Part shown: in pieces, positions 17,264 through 24,764 of the stretch
Layout: each line of letters begins with the position of its first letter
Numbering within the stretch: position 1 is the first letter of the stretch
NCBI GenBank assembly: GCA_015999765.1
Contig: JAECQR010000004.1
Coordinates: forward strand, 124,001 to 188,000
Length of the DNA: 64,000 nucleotides
Reading direction: 5' to 3'
Source of the DNA: Flavobacteriia bacterium
GTDB taxonomy: Bacteria; Bacteroidota; Bacteroidia; Flavobacteriales; Weeksellaceae
The notes under the pieces: generated by a model
The model's input: the letters and a program-made list of their open reading frames with translations, nothing else
What the model was told of the DNA's origin: nothing
The model's database searches: none
Made by a program: the position numbers and the translations under genes

Positions 17264-17893
17264 TTAAAAATCTTTCAGCAGCTTGATCTGGTTCCGGTAA
17301 AGCAGCACTTTACCGTCGTTTTCCAGTTTTTTCAGAAGACGGCTGATGACCACGCGGGAGCTTGCCAGATCGTTGGCAATTTCTTCATGGGAGACATTCA
17401 GCACTGTTTTTCCGGAAATCTTTGATTTTTCTCTGAGGTAATTGCTGAGCCTCACGTCCAGACCATTGAAAACTACCATGTCCAAAGCCCTGAGCATTTC
17501 GAAAAAACGGTTCTGCATGGTACGCATCACGAAACTCTTCCAGCTCGGATATTTGTGCATCCAGGAATCCATATATTCCACAGGGATCATCCACATTTCC
17601 ACATCGTCTTCGGCTACGGCCATAATCTCGCTTTTCGCTTCCTGCATACAGCAGGTAAACGACATGGCGCAGCCTTCGCTGGCACTCAGATAGTACATCA
17701 GCAGTTCGCGCCCGTCGGGCTGCATCATCGATACTTTCACGGTTCCCTCAAGTACGATGGGCATGAAAAGCAAACGCTGACCGATGCTGATGATCACCTC
17801 ACCTTCTTTAGCAGTTTTTCTTTTACCCACGGCAAGAATTTCCGCCATCAGTTCAGGCTCGAAAATATCTTTCAGTAATTCGTTGACTTCCAT
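17264..17893 (-). CDS. Crp/Fnr family transcriptional regulator with Cys-rich patch (Crp2)
   Basis: I start at the ATG at 17893 (MEVNELLKDI), 5 bp after a -7 box, giving 209 residues. A cyclic-nucleotide-type β-roll (about 25-110) contains EGCAMSFTCCMQ with Cys75, Cys81 and Cys82; Crp1 has only one Cys in the matching GRSCIMTFSTMF. The C-terminal winged HTH (HEEIANDLASSRVVISRLLK) has Arg180, Val181 and Arg185 at CRP positions 180, 181 and 185. Val replaces the Glu that recognises G:C at operator position 7. The Cys patch suggests redox or persulfide sensing, by inference. It is flanked by the efflux and sulfur clusters. Confidence 0.93.
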   Translation of the reverse strand: MEVNELLKDIFEPELMAEILAVGKRKTAKEGEVIISIGQRLLFMPIVLEGTVKVSMMQPDGRELLMYYLSASEGCAMSFTCCMQEAKSEIMAVAEDDVEMWMIPVEYMDSWMHKYPSWKSFVMRTMQNRFFEMLRALDMVVFNGLDVRLSNYLREKSKISGKTVLNVSHEEIANDLASSRVVISRLLKKLENDGKVLLYRNQIKLLKDF

Positions 17894-17897
17894 GATG

Positions 17898-17905
17898 CAA
17901 AAATA
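17898..17905 (-). promoter_or_regulatory. -7 promoter box of Crp2, leaderless
   Basis: On the minus strand this reads TATTTTTG followed by C; the ATG at 17893 begins 4 bp after it. Confidence 0.6.
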
Positions 17906-17973
17906 CGCAATTCCGCTGCTCTGTACAATGACTGCCGATTCCATTTAGCCACAGATCACGATCATACCTTTAA

Positions 17974-17987
17974 GTAACTTATGTTAC
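17974..17987 (+). promoter_or_regulatory. Predicted Crp2 operator of the sulfur cluster (GTAAC-N4-GTTAC)
   Basis: GTAACTTATGTTAC has perfect half-sites. Its centre is 36.5 bp from the end of the plus-strand -7 box at 18010-18017, identical to the efflux promoter. It is 82 bp upstream of the Crp2 -7 box on the other strand, so effects on crp2 itself would need a different geometry. Confidence 0.72.
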
Positions 17988-18009
17988 CTTATGCCGGCTT
18001 CAGTTGTAT

Positions 18010-18017
18010 TATTTTTG
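18010..18017 (+). promoter_or_regulatory. -7 promoter box of the sulfur cluster
   Basis: TATTTTTG followed by C; the first gene starts 75 bp further on, leaving a leader of about 70 nt. Confidence 0.65.
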
Positions 18018-18092
18018 CATTGTAAAAAATTGGTGAAGACAGAAATGAATGCAGGTTTTTTTATAAATCAGTAACTTTATATTAAATAATTA

Positions 18093-18709
18093 ATGGGCCA
18101 GGGAAGTTTTTGGAATGAAAGATATGCGCACACAGGTTATGCCTACGGAACGATACCGAATGCGTATTTAAAGGAAAAAGCAGCAGGACTGGCTGCCGGA
18201 CTATACTTCTCCCTGCGGAAGGTGAAGGCCGGAACGCTGTGTTTCTCGCAACACAGGGCTGGGAAACCTATGCCTTTGACCAAAGCGTTGAAGGTGGAAA
18301 TAAAGCATTGCTCCTTGCGGCACAAAACGATGTGGAAATCAGTTACACCGTTTCGGAAGTGGAAAACATCCGGTATCCTGAAAAAAAATTTGATGCTTTG
18401 GCACTGATCTTTGCGCACTTCCCGGGAGCGGACAGAAGGACCTATCACCGCAAACTGAGCAGTTTCCTGAAACCGGGCGGCCATCTCATTATTGAAGGAT
18501 TTTCGAAAAATCATGCGAATTATCAGCAGCTCAACCCGAAAGCGGGCGGACCTCGGGACCTCACGATGTTGTATGACCTGGAAGAACTGAAAGAAGATTT
18601 TAATGATTTTGAATTTACCGAAGCAGCAGAACAGCAGGTAACACTTTCCGAGGGAGAATTTCACCAGGGCGAGGCCTCGGTAATCCGGATTTTCGCCGTT
18701 AAAAAATAA
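18093..18709 (+). pseudogene. TehB-like SAM methyltransferase, frameshifted
   Basis: The N-terminus (MGQGSFWNERYAHTGYAYG) is in one frame and the rest (ILLPAEGEGRNAVFLATQGW onward) in another. The glycine-rich SAM-binding motif LPAEGEGRNAVFLA becomes readable only after a shift at about 18201-18202, where one base appears missing (GCCGGACTATACTT; an added G would give Arg-Ile-Leu-Leu). The reconstructed protein has about 205 residues, with FLKPGGHLIIEGF as the later methyltransferase motif. TehB-type enzymes methylate chalcogen or thiol compounds. It is first in the Crp2-flanked cluster. A sequencing error is as likely as true decay. Confidence 0.8.
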
Positions 18710-18768
18710 GGTACCGGATTTCATACCTGATGAAAACACAAATAACAACCAATTAAAAAATATTTACC

Positions 18769-20160
18769 ATGTTCTTTAAACACATTTATGATACCAGTTT
18801 GGCGCAGGCCAGTTATTTAATCGGCTGCCAGGCAAAAGGAGAAGCAATTGTGATCGACGCGAAACGCGATGTCGACACCTATCTGCAGATCGCAAAAGAA
18901 AATAATCTTAAGATTACCCATATTACCGAAACGCATATTCACGCAGATTTTCTTGCGGGTTCACGCGAACTTGCAGAAATTACCGGCGCTCAGCTGTATC
19001 TTTCGGATGAGGGCGGCGCGGACTGGCAATATGAATTTCCCCATAAAGGTTTGAAACACGGCGATAAAATCAAAGTCGGAAACCTGACATTAGAAGTCAT
19101 TCATACCCCGGGACATACCCCAGAAAGCGTCAGTTTTCTGCTTACCGATCATCCTGCAAGCGATGAACCCGTGATGATTTTCACTGGAGACTTTGTTTTT
19201 GTGGGCGATATCGGCCGCCCCGACCTGCTCGAAAAAGCGGCGGGACTTACCGGCACCCAGGAAAAAGGGGCACACGAAATGTACCAGTCTGTAAAGGATT
19301 TTTCACAACTGCCGCCCCACATTCAGGTGTGGCCCGGACATGGCGCGGGATCTGCCTGCGGTAAAGCGCTGGGCGCTGTTCCAAGTTCTACTGTTGGCTA
19401 CGAGAAGATGAGAAACTGGGCATTCCGCTTCGAAAGTGATGAAGAAGGTTTTGTGCAATATCTCCTGGAAGGTCAGCCGGAACCGCCGAAGTATTTTGCC
19501 ATGATGAAAAAGCTCAATAAAGTTGACCGGCCTTTGCTGACAGAGGTTCCCAAACATCCGAAACTTTCGGAAACGGAATTCCTTCACAAATATAACGATG
19601 CCGTAAAAGTTATTGATACACGCAATAAAATGGAATTTGCAAAAGGTTTCATTCCCGGAAGCATCAATATCCAGAACAACAAAACCCTGAGTACCTGGGC
19701 GGGCTGGCTGCTGAGTTACGATGAAGATTTCGTGATCGTGGCTCCGGAAGAAGAAATGGAGGAAATCACCAGAAAACTCATGCGCATCGGTCTCGACCGG
19801 GTCGCCGGATTTATTTCCGACGTCAATTTACCGGGCATTGAACTCCAGAAAGCCGACGTTATCGGTATCGAAGAATTTAAAACCTATCTTGGCAAAGAAG
19901 AAGTGCAGATCGTAGATGTAAGAGGAAAAACCGAATATGAAGAAGGGCATGTGGAAGGTGCAGAAAATGTTTTTGTAGGAATGCTTCAGCAAAACCTCGA
20001 TAAAATAAGCAAAGAAAGACAGGTGATTATTCACTGCCAAAGCGGCGACCGCTCTGCGATTGCCTACTCCGTGCTCAGAAGAAACGGGTTCAATAATGTA
20101 AAAAACTATTCCGGTGGGATGAAGGAATGGCGCGAAAAAGAAAATCCCGTAATATCTTAA
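18769..20160 (+). CDS. MBL-fold metallohydrolase fused to two rhodanese domains (persulfide dioxygenase-like)
   Basis: This 463-residue protein has an N-terminal metallo-β-lactamase fold with ETHIHADFLAGS (His56, His58, Asp60), HTPGHTPES and GDFVFVGDIGRPDL, the layout of the ETHE1 type of iron-dependent persulfide dioxygenase. Two rhodanese-like domains follow: one at about 270-360 without an active-site Cys (VIVAPEEEME) and one at about 370-460 with an active CQSGDRS loop. The fusion suggests oxidation of sulfane sulfur and transfer to or from a thiol carrier. It is 59 bp after the methyltransferase and 9 bp before the DUF2892 gene. Confidence 0.93.
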   Translation: MFFKHIYDTSLAQASYLIGCQAKGEAIVIDAKRDVDTYLQIAKENNLKITHITETHIHADFLAGSRELAEITGAQLYLSDEGGADWQYEFPHKGLKHGDKIKVGNLTLEVIHTPGHTPESVSFLLTDHPASDEPVMIFTGDFVFVGDIGRPDLLEKAAGLTGTQEKGAHEMYQSVKDFSQLPPHIQVWPGHGAGSACGKALGAVPSSTVGYEKMRNWAFRFESDEEGFVQYLLEGQPEPPKYFAMMKKLNKVDRPLLTEVPKHPKLSETEFLHKYNDAVKVIDTRNKMEFAKGFIPGSINIQNNKTLSTWAGWLLSYDEDFVIVAPEEEMEEITRKLMRIGLDRVAGFISDVNLPGIELQKADVIGIEEFKTYLGKEEVQIVDVRGKTEYEEGHVEGAENVFVGMLQQNLDKISKERQVIIHCQSGDRSAIAYSVLRRNGFNNVKNYSGGMKEWREKENPVIS

Positions 20161-20169
20161 AAACCAAAA

Positions 20170-20415
20170 ATGATTCAGAATATCACCACAAACTGGAATA
20201 TCTTCCGCATCCTCCGTCTGGCATTAGGCCTTTTCCTGATGACAGAAGCCATCAGGACCGGCAATTGGTTCATGACGGTATTTGCCACGGCAATGATCAT
20301 CATGCCGCTGCTGAACATCGGCTGTTGTGCGGGCGGGAACTGTGCCGTACCGGACAGTAAATCATCAGGCTCCGATGCGGAAGAAGTAGAATTCGAAGAA
20401 GTACAATCAAAATAA
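20170..20415 (+). CDS. DUF2892 membrane protein with Cys motif
   Basis: This 81-residue protein has two hydrophobic helices (RILRLALGLFLMTEAI and FMTVFATAMIIMPLLNIGCC) followed by GCCAGGNC and an acidic tail. This is the DUF2892 module that anchors the YgaP rhodanese in E. coli. Between an MBL-rhodanese and a thioredoxin gene it probably belongs to sulfane-sulfur handling at the membrane; the exact function is not known. Confidence 0.88.
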   Translation: MIQNITTNWNIFRILRLALGLFLMTEAIRTGNWFMTVFATAMIIMPLLNIGCCAGGNCAVPDSKSSGSDAEEVEFEEVQSK

Positions 20416-20425
20416 AGTAAAAAAC

Positions 20426-20722
20426 ATGTCAAAATTTCAGGAACTTATCAGTCAGAACAAACCTGTTTTGGTAGACTTTTTTGCAGAATGGTGCGGCCCG
20501 TGCAAAATGCAGGCACCCATTCTGGAAGACCTTAAAAAACGGGTAAACGACCAGGCGACCATCATTAAAATCGATGTCGATAAAAACCAGGGCGTTGCGG
20601 CAAAATACGGAATCAGAAGCGTTCCTACGCTGATGATCTTTAAAAACGGAGAAGTAAAATGGAAACAGTCGGGGGTATTTCCCGCCGAAGAACTGGAACG
20701 TTTAATCAAAGAAAACAGTTAA
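20426..20722 (+). CDS. trxA: Thioredoxin
   Basis: This 98-residue cytoplasmic thioredoxin has the classic active site WCGPCK (Cys23 and Cys26) and the cis-Pro segment IRSVPTLMIFKNG. It has no signal peptide. Its place between sulfur-transfer genes suggests that it reduces persulfides or disulfides formed by the rhodaneses. The next gene starts 3 bp after its stop. Confidence 0.95.
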   Translation: MSKFQELISQNKPVLVDFFAEWCGPCKMQAPILEDLKKRVNDQATIIKIDVDKNQGVAAKYGIRSVPTLMIFKNGEVKWKQSGVFPAEELERLIKENS

Positions 20723-20725
20723 AAT

Positions 20726-21433
20726 ATGTACAAAAGCGTCATCATCGCTCTTTTCGCTCTGGTCATGATCAGCTGCAGCAAAGCCCAGAACACCGCAAGC
20801 ACAACATCACTTTCTGCGACCGAGTTTTCAGAAAAACTAAAAAAAACTCCTAATGCCCAAGTGGTGGATGTAAGAACCCTTAACGAATATAAAAAAGGGC
20901 ATATTCAGAACGCGGTAAACATCGACTGGAATGCTGACGATTTCGCAGAAAAAGCAGCCACTCTGGATCCGGCAAAACCTGTTTTTGTGTACTGCCTCAG
21001 TGGGCCCCGAAGTGAAGCCGCAGCAGAAAAGCTGAAGGAAATGGGCTACAGTGAAATCTATGAGATGAAAAGAGGCATGATGGAATGGCGCAGCAAAAAC
21101 CTGCCCGAGTTAAAATCCGCAGCAGCTACGCAAGGCATGAGTTTACAGCAATACAATGAGGAGCTGAAAAGCGACCGTTTGGTGCTTGTCGATTTTTATG
21201 CTGACTGGTGTGCGCCTTGTAAAAAAATGGAACCTTACCTGAGCAAAATAGCCGCAGAAATGCCTGAGAAAGTTAAAATTGTAAGGGTGAATGCCGATGA
21301 CAATACAGAACTGTGCAAAGCGATGAACGTTTCTGCCCTGCCGGTTCTTAAATTATACAGAAACAACGAAATCATTTGGGAGAGCCTTGGCTTTGTAGAA
21401 GAAGCCGAAGTGCGGAAACAGCTCCTGAAATAA
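20726..21433 (+). CDS. Rhodanese-thioredoxin fusion lipoprotein
   Basis: This 235-residue protein has a lipoprotein signal (MISC, Cys17), a rhodanese domain (about 30-125; active loop YCLSGPRS, Cys90) and a C-terminal thioredoxin domain (about 140-235; WCAPCK, Cys162 and Cys165; cis-Pro SALPVLKLY). A sulfurtransferase and a dithiol reductant in one envelope-anchored chain suggest that it accepts sulfane sulfur and releases it as sulfide or passes it on. It is tightly coupled to trxA (3 bp). Confidence 0.93.
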   Translation: MYKSVIIALFALVMISCSKAQNTASTTSLSATEFSEKLKKTPNAQVVDVRTLNEYKKGHIQNAVNIDWNADDFAEKAATLDPAKPVFVYCLSGPRSEAAAEKLKEMGYSEIYEMKRGMMEWRSKNLPELKSAAATQGMSLQQYNEELKSDRLVLVDFYADWCAPCKKMEPYLSKIAAEMPEKVKIVRVNADDNTELCKAMNVSALPVLKLYRNNEIIWESLGFVEEAEVRKQLLK

Positions 21434-21452
21434 CAGATCAACAAACTTAAAA

Positions 21453-22055
21453 ATGGAGAAAATTAAAATATGGTTCAGGAAAAACTGGAGTACTGCAATT
21501 CTTTTTGCGTTCTTCGTCCTGCTGCTCGTGAGCCCCGATGCAAAAGCATGGTTCATGCGGCAGATCATTTCTACCGGAATTATGAATTCCAGCGTGGAAA
21601 AGAAATCCGAAGCTGAGACCGAAGCCAATGATACCAAAATCATAACGGAAAACTTCACGGTGGCAGACCAGTCCGGCAACACGATCAGCACTGCAGACCT
21701 GAAAGGGAAAGTCGTGTTTATGAATTTCTGGGCATCGTGGTGTCCGCCCTGCCGAGCGGAGTTCCCTTCGATTCAGAAGTTTTACGACAAATATAAAAGT
21801 AATCCGAATGTCGTTTTTCTCACCGTGAATCTTGATGACCAGGCATCACTGGGCGAAAATTATTTGAAAAAGGAGAATTACACCATTCCGTTTCTTGTTC
21901 CGGCGGGAAGTATTCCAACAGCTTATTTCAACGGATCACTTCCGACTACGGTGGTGCTCGACAAAACCGGGAAAATCCGTCTTCATCACACTGGTATGGC
22001 CGATTACAGCAAAGCGTCTTTTTATAAAGAAATCGATGCACTTTTAAATGAATAA
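21453..22055 (+). CDS. TlpA-family membrane-anchored thioredoxin-like reductase
   Basis: This 200-residue protein has one N-terminal membrane helix (STAILFAFFVLLLVS), a linker and a TlpA/ResA-type domain with GKVVFMNFWASWCPPCRAEF (Cys97 and Cys100) and GSLPTTVVLDKTG around the cis-Pro. TlpA-type proteins reduce disulfides in the periplasm, often during cytochrome c maturation. A heme-binding protein is encoded directly after it, which fits that role. Confidence 0.92.
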   Translation: MEKIKIWFRKNWSTAILFAFFVLLLVSPDAKAWFMRQIISTGIMNSSVEKKSEAETEANDTKIITENFTVADQSGNTISTADLKGKVVFMNFWASWCPPCRAEFPSIQKFYDKYKSNPNVVFLTVNLDDQASLGENYLKKENYTIPFLVPAGSIPTAYFNGSLPTTVVLDKTGKIRLHHTGMADYSKASFYKEIDALLNE

Positions 22056-22124
22056 TAAGACAGAAATCGGCCTTTATATTCTTTAAATTCGAATGAAAGC
22101 ATCTTAACCTTAAAACACACACTC

Positions 22125-22720
22125 ATGAAAAAAGTGATCATCGTAGCAGCAGGAGTTTTATTAATGACGGCTTTAAGCTGCCAGAAAGAGCAGACCAAGG
22201 TAACAGAAAACACCGCAACTGAAGTTCCGGCTGGAAAAAAGGAGGGAATTCCGGACGGGGAAATTCTGAAAAACTACGCCGCGGAAGCCCAGCAGCTCCT
22301 CGGCTCGCAACTTAAACAGAAGATCGCGGAAGGCGGCCCGGAAAACGCACTGGAATTCTGCAACATCAATGCGATACCACTGACGGACAGTATTTCAAAA
22401 AAATATAAGGTAACCATTAAAGGGTTTCGGATCAATACCGGAATCCCGACAATGCTGCCAATCCTTCAGAGCTCGCGGTCATTACAACCTATAAAGCCAT
22501 GCTTGCTGCCGGTAAAATGCCTGAAGGCCTCCTGAAAGACGGCTATTATTATTCCCCGATCGTCACAAACGCCATGTGTCTGCAGTGCCACGGAACGCCC
22601 GGCAAAGAAATGACCGAGCAAACCCACAAGAAAATTAAATCCCTTTACCCGCAAGACAAAGCCACCGGTTATGGCGTGGATGAACTGAGAGGGATTTTCA
22701 GCATTGCGGTGAATCCGTAA
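22125..22720 (+). pseudogene. DUF3365-type c-heme lipoprotein, frameshifted
   Basis: The first part (22125 on) has a lipoprotein signal (ALSC) and a helical sensor-like domain (ILKNYAAEAQQLLGSQLKQK). Its frame breaks at about 22421-22422, where AAAGGGTTTCGG would read Lys-Arg-Val-Ser if a C were restored. The other frame continues VSDQYRNPDNAANPSELAVI and ends YYYSPIVTNAMCLQCHGTPG with a heme c motif CLQCH. The rejoined product of about 198 residues fits the Tll0287/DUF3365 family. A one-base error in the assembly cannot be excluded. Confidence 0.8.
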
Positions 22721-22741
22721 CAACCTCCTAAAATATTAGCC

Positions 22742-23206
22742 ATGAAGACGACGACACAGGACTATATTTTCGTAGGGCTGCAGTTTGTGCTTTTCGCCGG
22801 CTATGTGTTTGAATGGCTTCCAAGGGTGAAAGTTCCGCCTGCGGTTACCGTTTCGGGAATGGCTTTGGCGGTTCTCGGACTCGCCATCGCCGTATTTTCA
22901 GTAATTAACCTGAACAGAAGTCTTACCGTTTTTCCCACCTCAAAAAAAGGAGCCGAGCTTATTGAATCCGGCCTGTACCGGTGGGTAAGACACCCGATTT
23001 ATACAGGGATTATCCTTTTGGTGTTTGGATTTGCCGCAGGCATCGGTTCGGTACACAAATTGGGTATTGCCATCTGTATGCTGGTTCTTTTCTATCTGAA
23101 ATCCACTTACGAGGAAAAGCAGCTCCTGAAGCAGTATCCCAACTATGCGGACTACCGCAGGCGGACCGGAAGATTTTTCCCAAAGTTATTTAAAATCTTT
23201 CGTTGA
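22742..23206 (+). CDS. Isoprenylcysteine carboxyl methyltransferase (ICMT/PEMT) family membrane protein
   Basis: This 154-residue integral membrane protein has four hydrophobic helices and the ICMT signature GLYRWVRHPIYTG (about 76-88) followed by EEKQLLKQYPNYADYRRR near the C-terminus. Family members methylate thiols, lipids or isoprenyl-cysteine with SAM. In this cluster, a small-thiol or sulfide methyltransferase activity is a reasonable inference. It ends 2 bp from the converging rhodanese gene. Confidence 0.9.
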   Translation: MKTTTQDYIFVGLQFVLFAGYVFEWLPRVKVPPAVTVSGMALAVLGLAIAVFSVINLNRSLTVFPTSKKGAELIESGLYRWVRHPIYTGIILLVFGFAAGIGSVHKLGIAICMLVLFYLKSTYEEKQLLKQYPNYADYRRRTGRFFPKLFKIFR

Positions 23207-23208
23207 TT

Positions 23209-23571
23209 TCAGGCAGAACATTCTTTGGAAAGCGACAGGGAATGTGAAATAAAATCCGGCGGAGTTCCGGTCATTGGCAGGCCATTCTGTTGCCATTTCA
23301 CCAGACCGCCCATCACGGAGACCACATCGGCAATACCTCTTTCCGCAAGAAACTGCACCGCGGTTCTGCTGCGCAGTCCGTTGTTGCAGATCAGTACGGT
23401 TTTTCTGTTTTTATCGAGATTCGGAAGTTCCTCATCGAATTCACTGAAAGGGATATTCTTTTGATCGGGAAAAACTGCGCGGTAGGTATTGAATTCAAAC
23501 CGCTCACGGATATCGAGGAGCAGAAAATCTTCTCCTAAAGAAGCAAGGTGGGAGGGACAGATGGTATTCAT
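23209..23571 (-). CDS. Single-domain rhodanese
   Basis: This 120-residue cytoplasmic rhodanese has the substrate loop LLDIRERFEF and the active-site loop CNNGLRSRTA. No signal peptide is present. It converges with the sulfur cluster but has its own promoter region with a GTAAC-type operator, so it is probably co-regulated with the cluster. Confidence 0.93.
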   Translation of the reverse strand: MNTICPSHLASLGEDFLLLDIRERFEFNTYRAVFPDQKNIPFSEFDEELPNLDKNRKTVLICNNGLRSRTAVQFLAERGIADVVSVMGGLVKWQQNGLPMTGTPPDFISHSLSLSKECSA

Positions 23572-23582
23572 TTCTTTTTTTA

Positions 23583-23590
23583 CAAAGTTC
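23583..23590 (-). promoter_or_regulatory. -7-like box of the rhodanese gene
   Basis: On the minus strand this reads GAACTTTG, one mismatch from TAnnTTTG, ending 11 bp before the ATG at 23571. Confidence 0.4.
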
Positions 23591-23612
23591 AGTTAATCCG
23601 TCTTTATTTCCT

Positions 23613-23626
23613 GCTACTTAGGTTAC
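23613..23626 (-). promoter_or_regulatory. Half-degenerate Crp2 operator of the rhodanese gene
   Basis: On the minus strand this reads GTAACCTAAGTAGC: a perfect GTAAC half, four bases, and GTAGC in place of GTTAC. Its centre is exactly 36.5 bp from the end of the -7-like box, as in the two other Crp2-type promoters. It overlaps a perfect palindrome GGTTACACAAGTAACC at 23621-23636, whose arms run the other way. Confidence 0.55.
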
Positions 23627-23658
23627 ACAAGTAACCATTGAGGACGTGGAAAGAACTT

Positions 23659-24105
23659 TTATTTCTTTATTTTCAGTTTTGAAATCAGCTTCAGCAAAGC
23701 GTCTCTGTTTTTGGCTTCGTGGTAAAAGCGCGGCAGTTTTTCAAGAAGTGTAAAATGCGACCGGTCTTTATGTTCGCGCAGCGTGGCAGAAATATAAGCT
23801 TCCAGATAATCCAGATGTTCGCGGTTAAATGCCGCGAACGATTCATTTTTAAAAGGTGCCGTATACCACAGTTCCGCGTCGAAATATGCATTTGCTGCCA
23901 CCTTTAGATGTGCACGCATGCCCAGCACTTCTATAGCTGTACCGGTGATTTTCGAATAGCCACAGTGCAGACAGTTGATTCGGGCCTCTTTCTTTTCGTG
24001 GTCTGCAGTGGCCGTTGCCTTTTTGCCACAGCCCGGACATACCACATCGACGTGATCCTGGAAATGGCTGAGGCGGTGGTTCTGGTCCTGGAAACGGGAG
24101 CTCAT
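23659..24105 (-). CDS. Hypothetical zinc-ribbon protein
   Basis: This 148-residue protein has an N-terminal zinc ribbon with two Cys pairs (CPGC at 23-26 and CLHC at 45-48) followed by a helical domain containing AYFDAELWYTAPFKNESFAAFN and HLDYLEAYISATLRE. I do not recognise the family. A nucleic-acid-binding or metal-stabilised adaptor role is possible, but no neighbour gives a clue. It lies about 90 bp beyond the rhodanese promoter. Confidence 0.75.
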   Translation of the reverse strand: MSSRFQDQNHRLSHFQDHVDVVCPGCGKKATATADHEKKEARINCLHCGYSKITGTAIEVLGMRAHLKVAANAYFDAELWYTAPFKNESFAAFNREHLDYLEAYISATLREHKDRSHFTLLEKLPRFYHEAKNRDALLKLISKLKIKK

Positions 24106-24174
24106 GGGAGATAGTTTGCCTGTAAATGTATTAATGTTTTTTGAAATTGAATTCTGCTGCCTTCCTTAATTACC

Positions 24175-24657
24175 CTACCATTCAACAGCCGCAGAATCAA
24201 CTACTGCAGCGGCGGAATCAATCAGGTAATCATTGTAGAAATAGCTTTCATCATCGTCCGCGCAAATGTGGTTATAAATGATTTCTCCCACTGTTCCCGG
24301 TACTACAGGATCTTTAATAGCTACATAAGAATCGCTTCCCAGCACTTTTCCGTTTCTGTCGTAGCTGATGACGCTGGTAATATCATACTCCCGTTCATAG
24401 CAGGATGCTTTCCATAGCTGAAGAACCTGTTTACCGCCGGTTGTGATGTGTTTTCCGCTCTTGGCCTTAACCCTTTTGGTAGGATACTGCAATTTGACCC
24501 ATGCACTGGAAGAAGTTTCACGGCTTGCAGAAACGGTAAATTCCGCGCTTCTGTAAATTTCTATAAATCCGTTCTTGCTTTCTTTTTTCTTAAAGCCCAG
24601 AACCAGGAGCATCCCTAACAAAACGGCTGCAGTGGTAAGTAGATAATTTTTCCTCAA
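24175..24657 (-). CDS. Hypothetical membrane-anchored or exported protein
   Basis: This 160-residue protein has an N-terminal hydrophobic segment (YLLTTAAVLLGMLLVLGF) followed by KKKES, so it may be anchored rather than cleaved. The rest is mixed β-strand sequence with one Cys in KASCYERE and one in HICADDDE. The C-terminus is acidic and Ala-rich (YLIDSAAAVVDSAAVEW). No family is recognised. It sits on the left edge of the accessory stretch. Confidence 0.65.
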   Translation of the reverse strand: MRKNYLLTTAAVLLGMLLVLGFKKKESKNGFIEIYRSAEFTVSASRETSSSAWVKLQYPTKRVKAKSGKHITTGGKQVLQLWKASCYEREYDITSVISYDRNGKVLGSDSYVAIKDPVVPGTVGEIIYNHICADDDESYFYNDYLIDSAAAVVDSAAVEW

Positions 24658-24764
24658 TCTGTTTTATTTTTATATTTATTAATTCTTTCTTATGGCTCTT
24701 ATCCGTGGGCTGTCGGCGGCAATGAATTCCCGGAGCCTCCGCCATTCGGAAGCCTCAGGGAACC

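Noticed and set aside
18143-18748. 201-residue minus-strand frame opposite the methyltransferase
   Set aside because: The plus strand has clear methyltransferase motifs; the reverse product lacks domain features.
23621-23636. Perfect palindrome GGTTACACAAGTAACC as the main rhodanese operator
   Set aside because: The half-sites point the wrong way (GTTAC...GTAAC) and the centre is 45.5 bp from the -7-like box; the overlapping GTAAC-N4-GTAGC site has the conserved 36.5-bp spacing.
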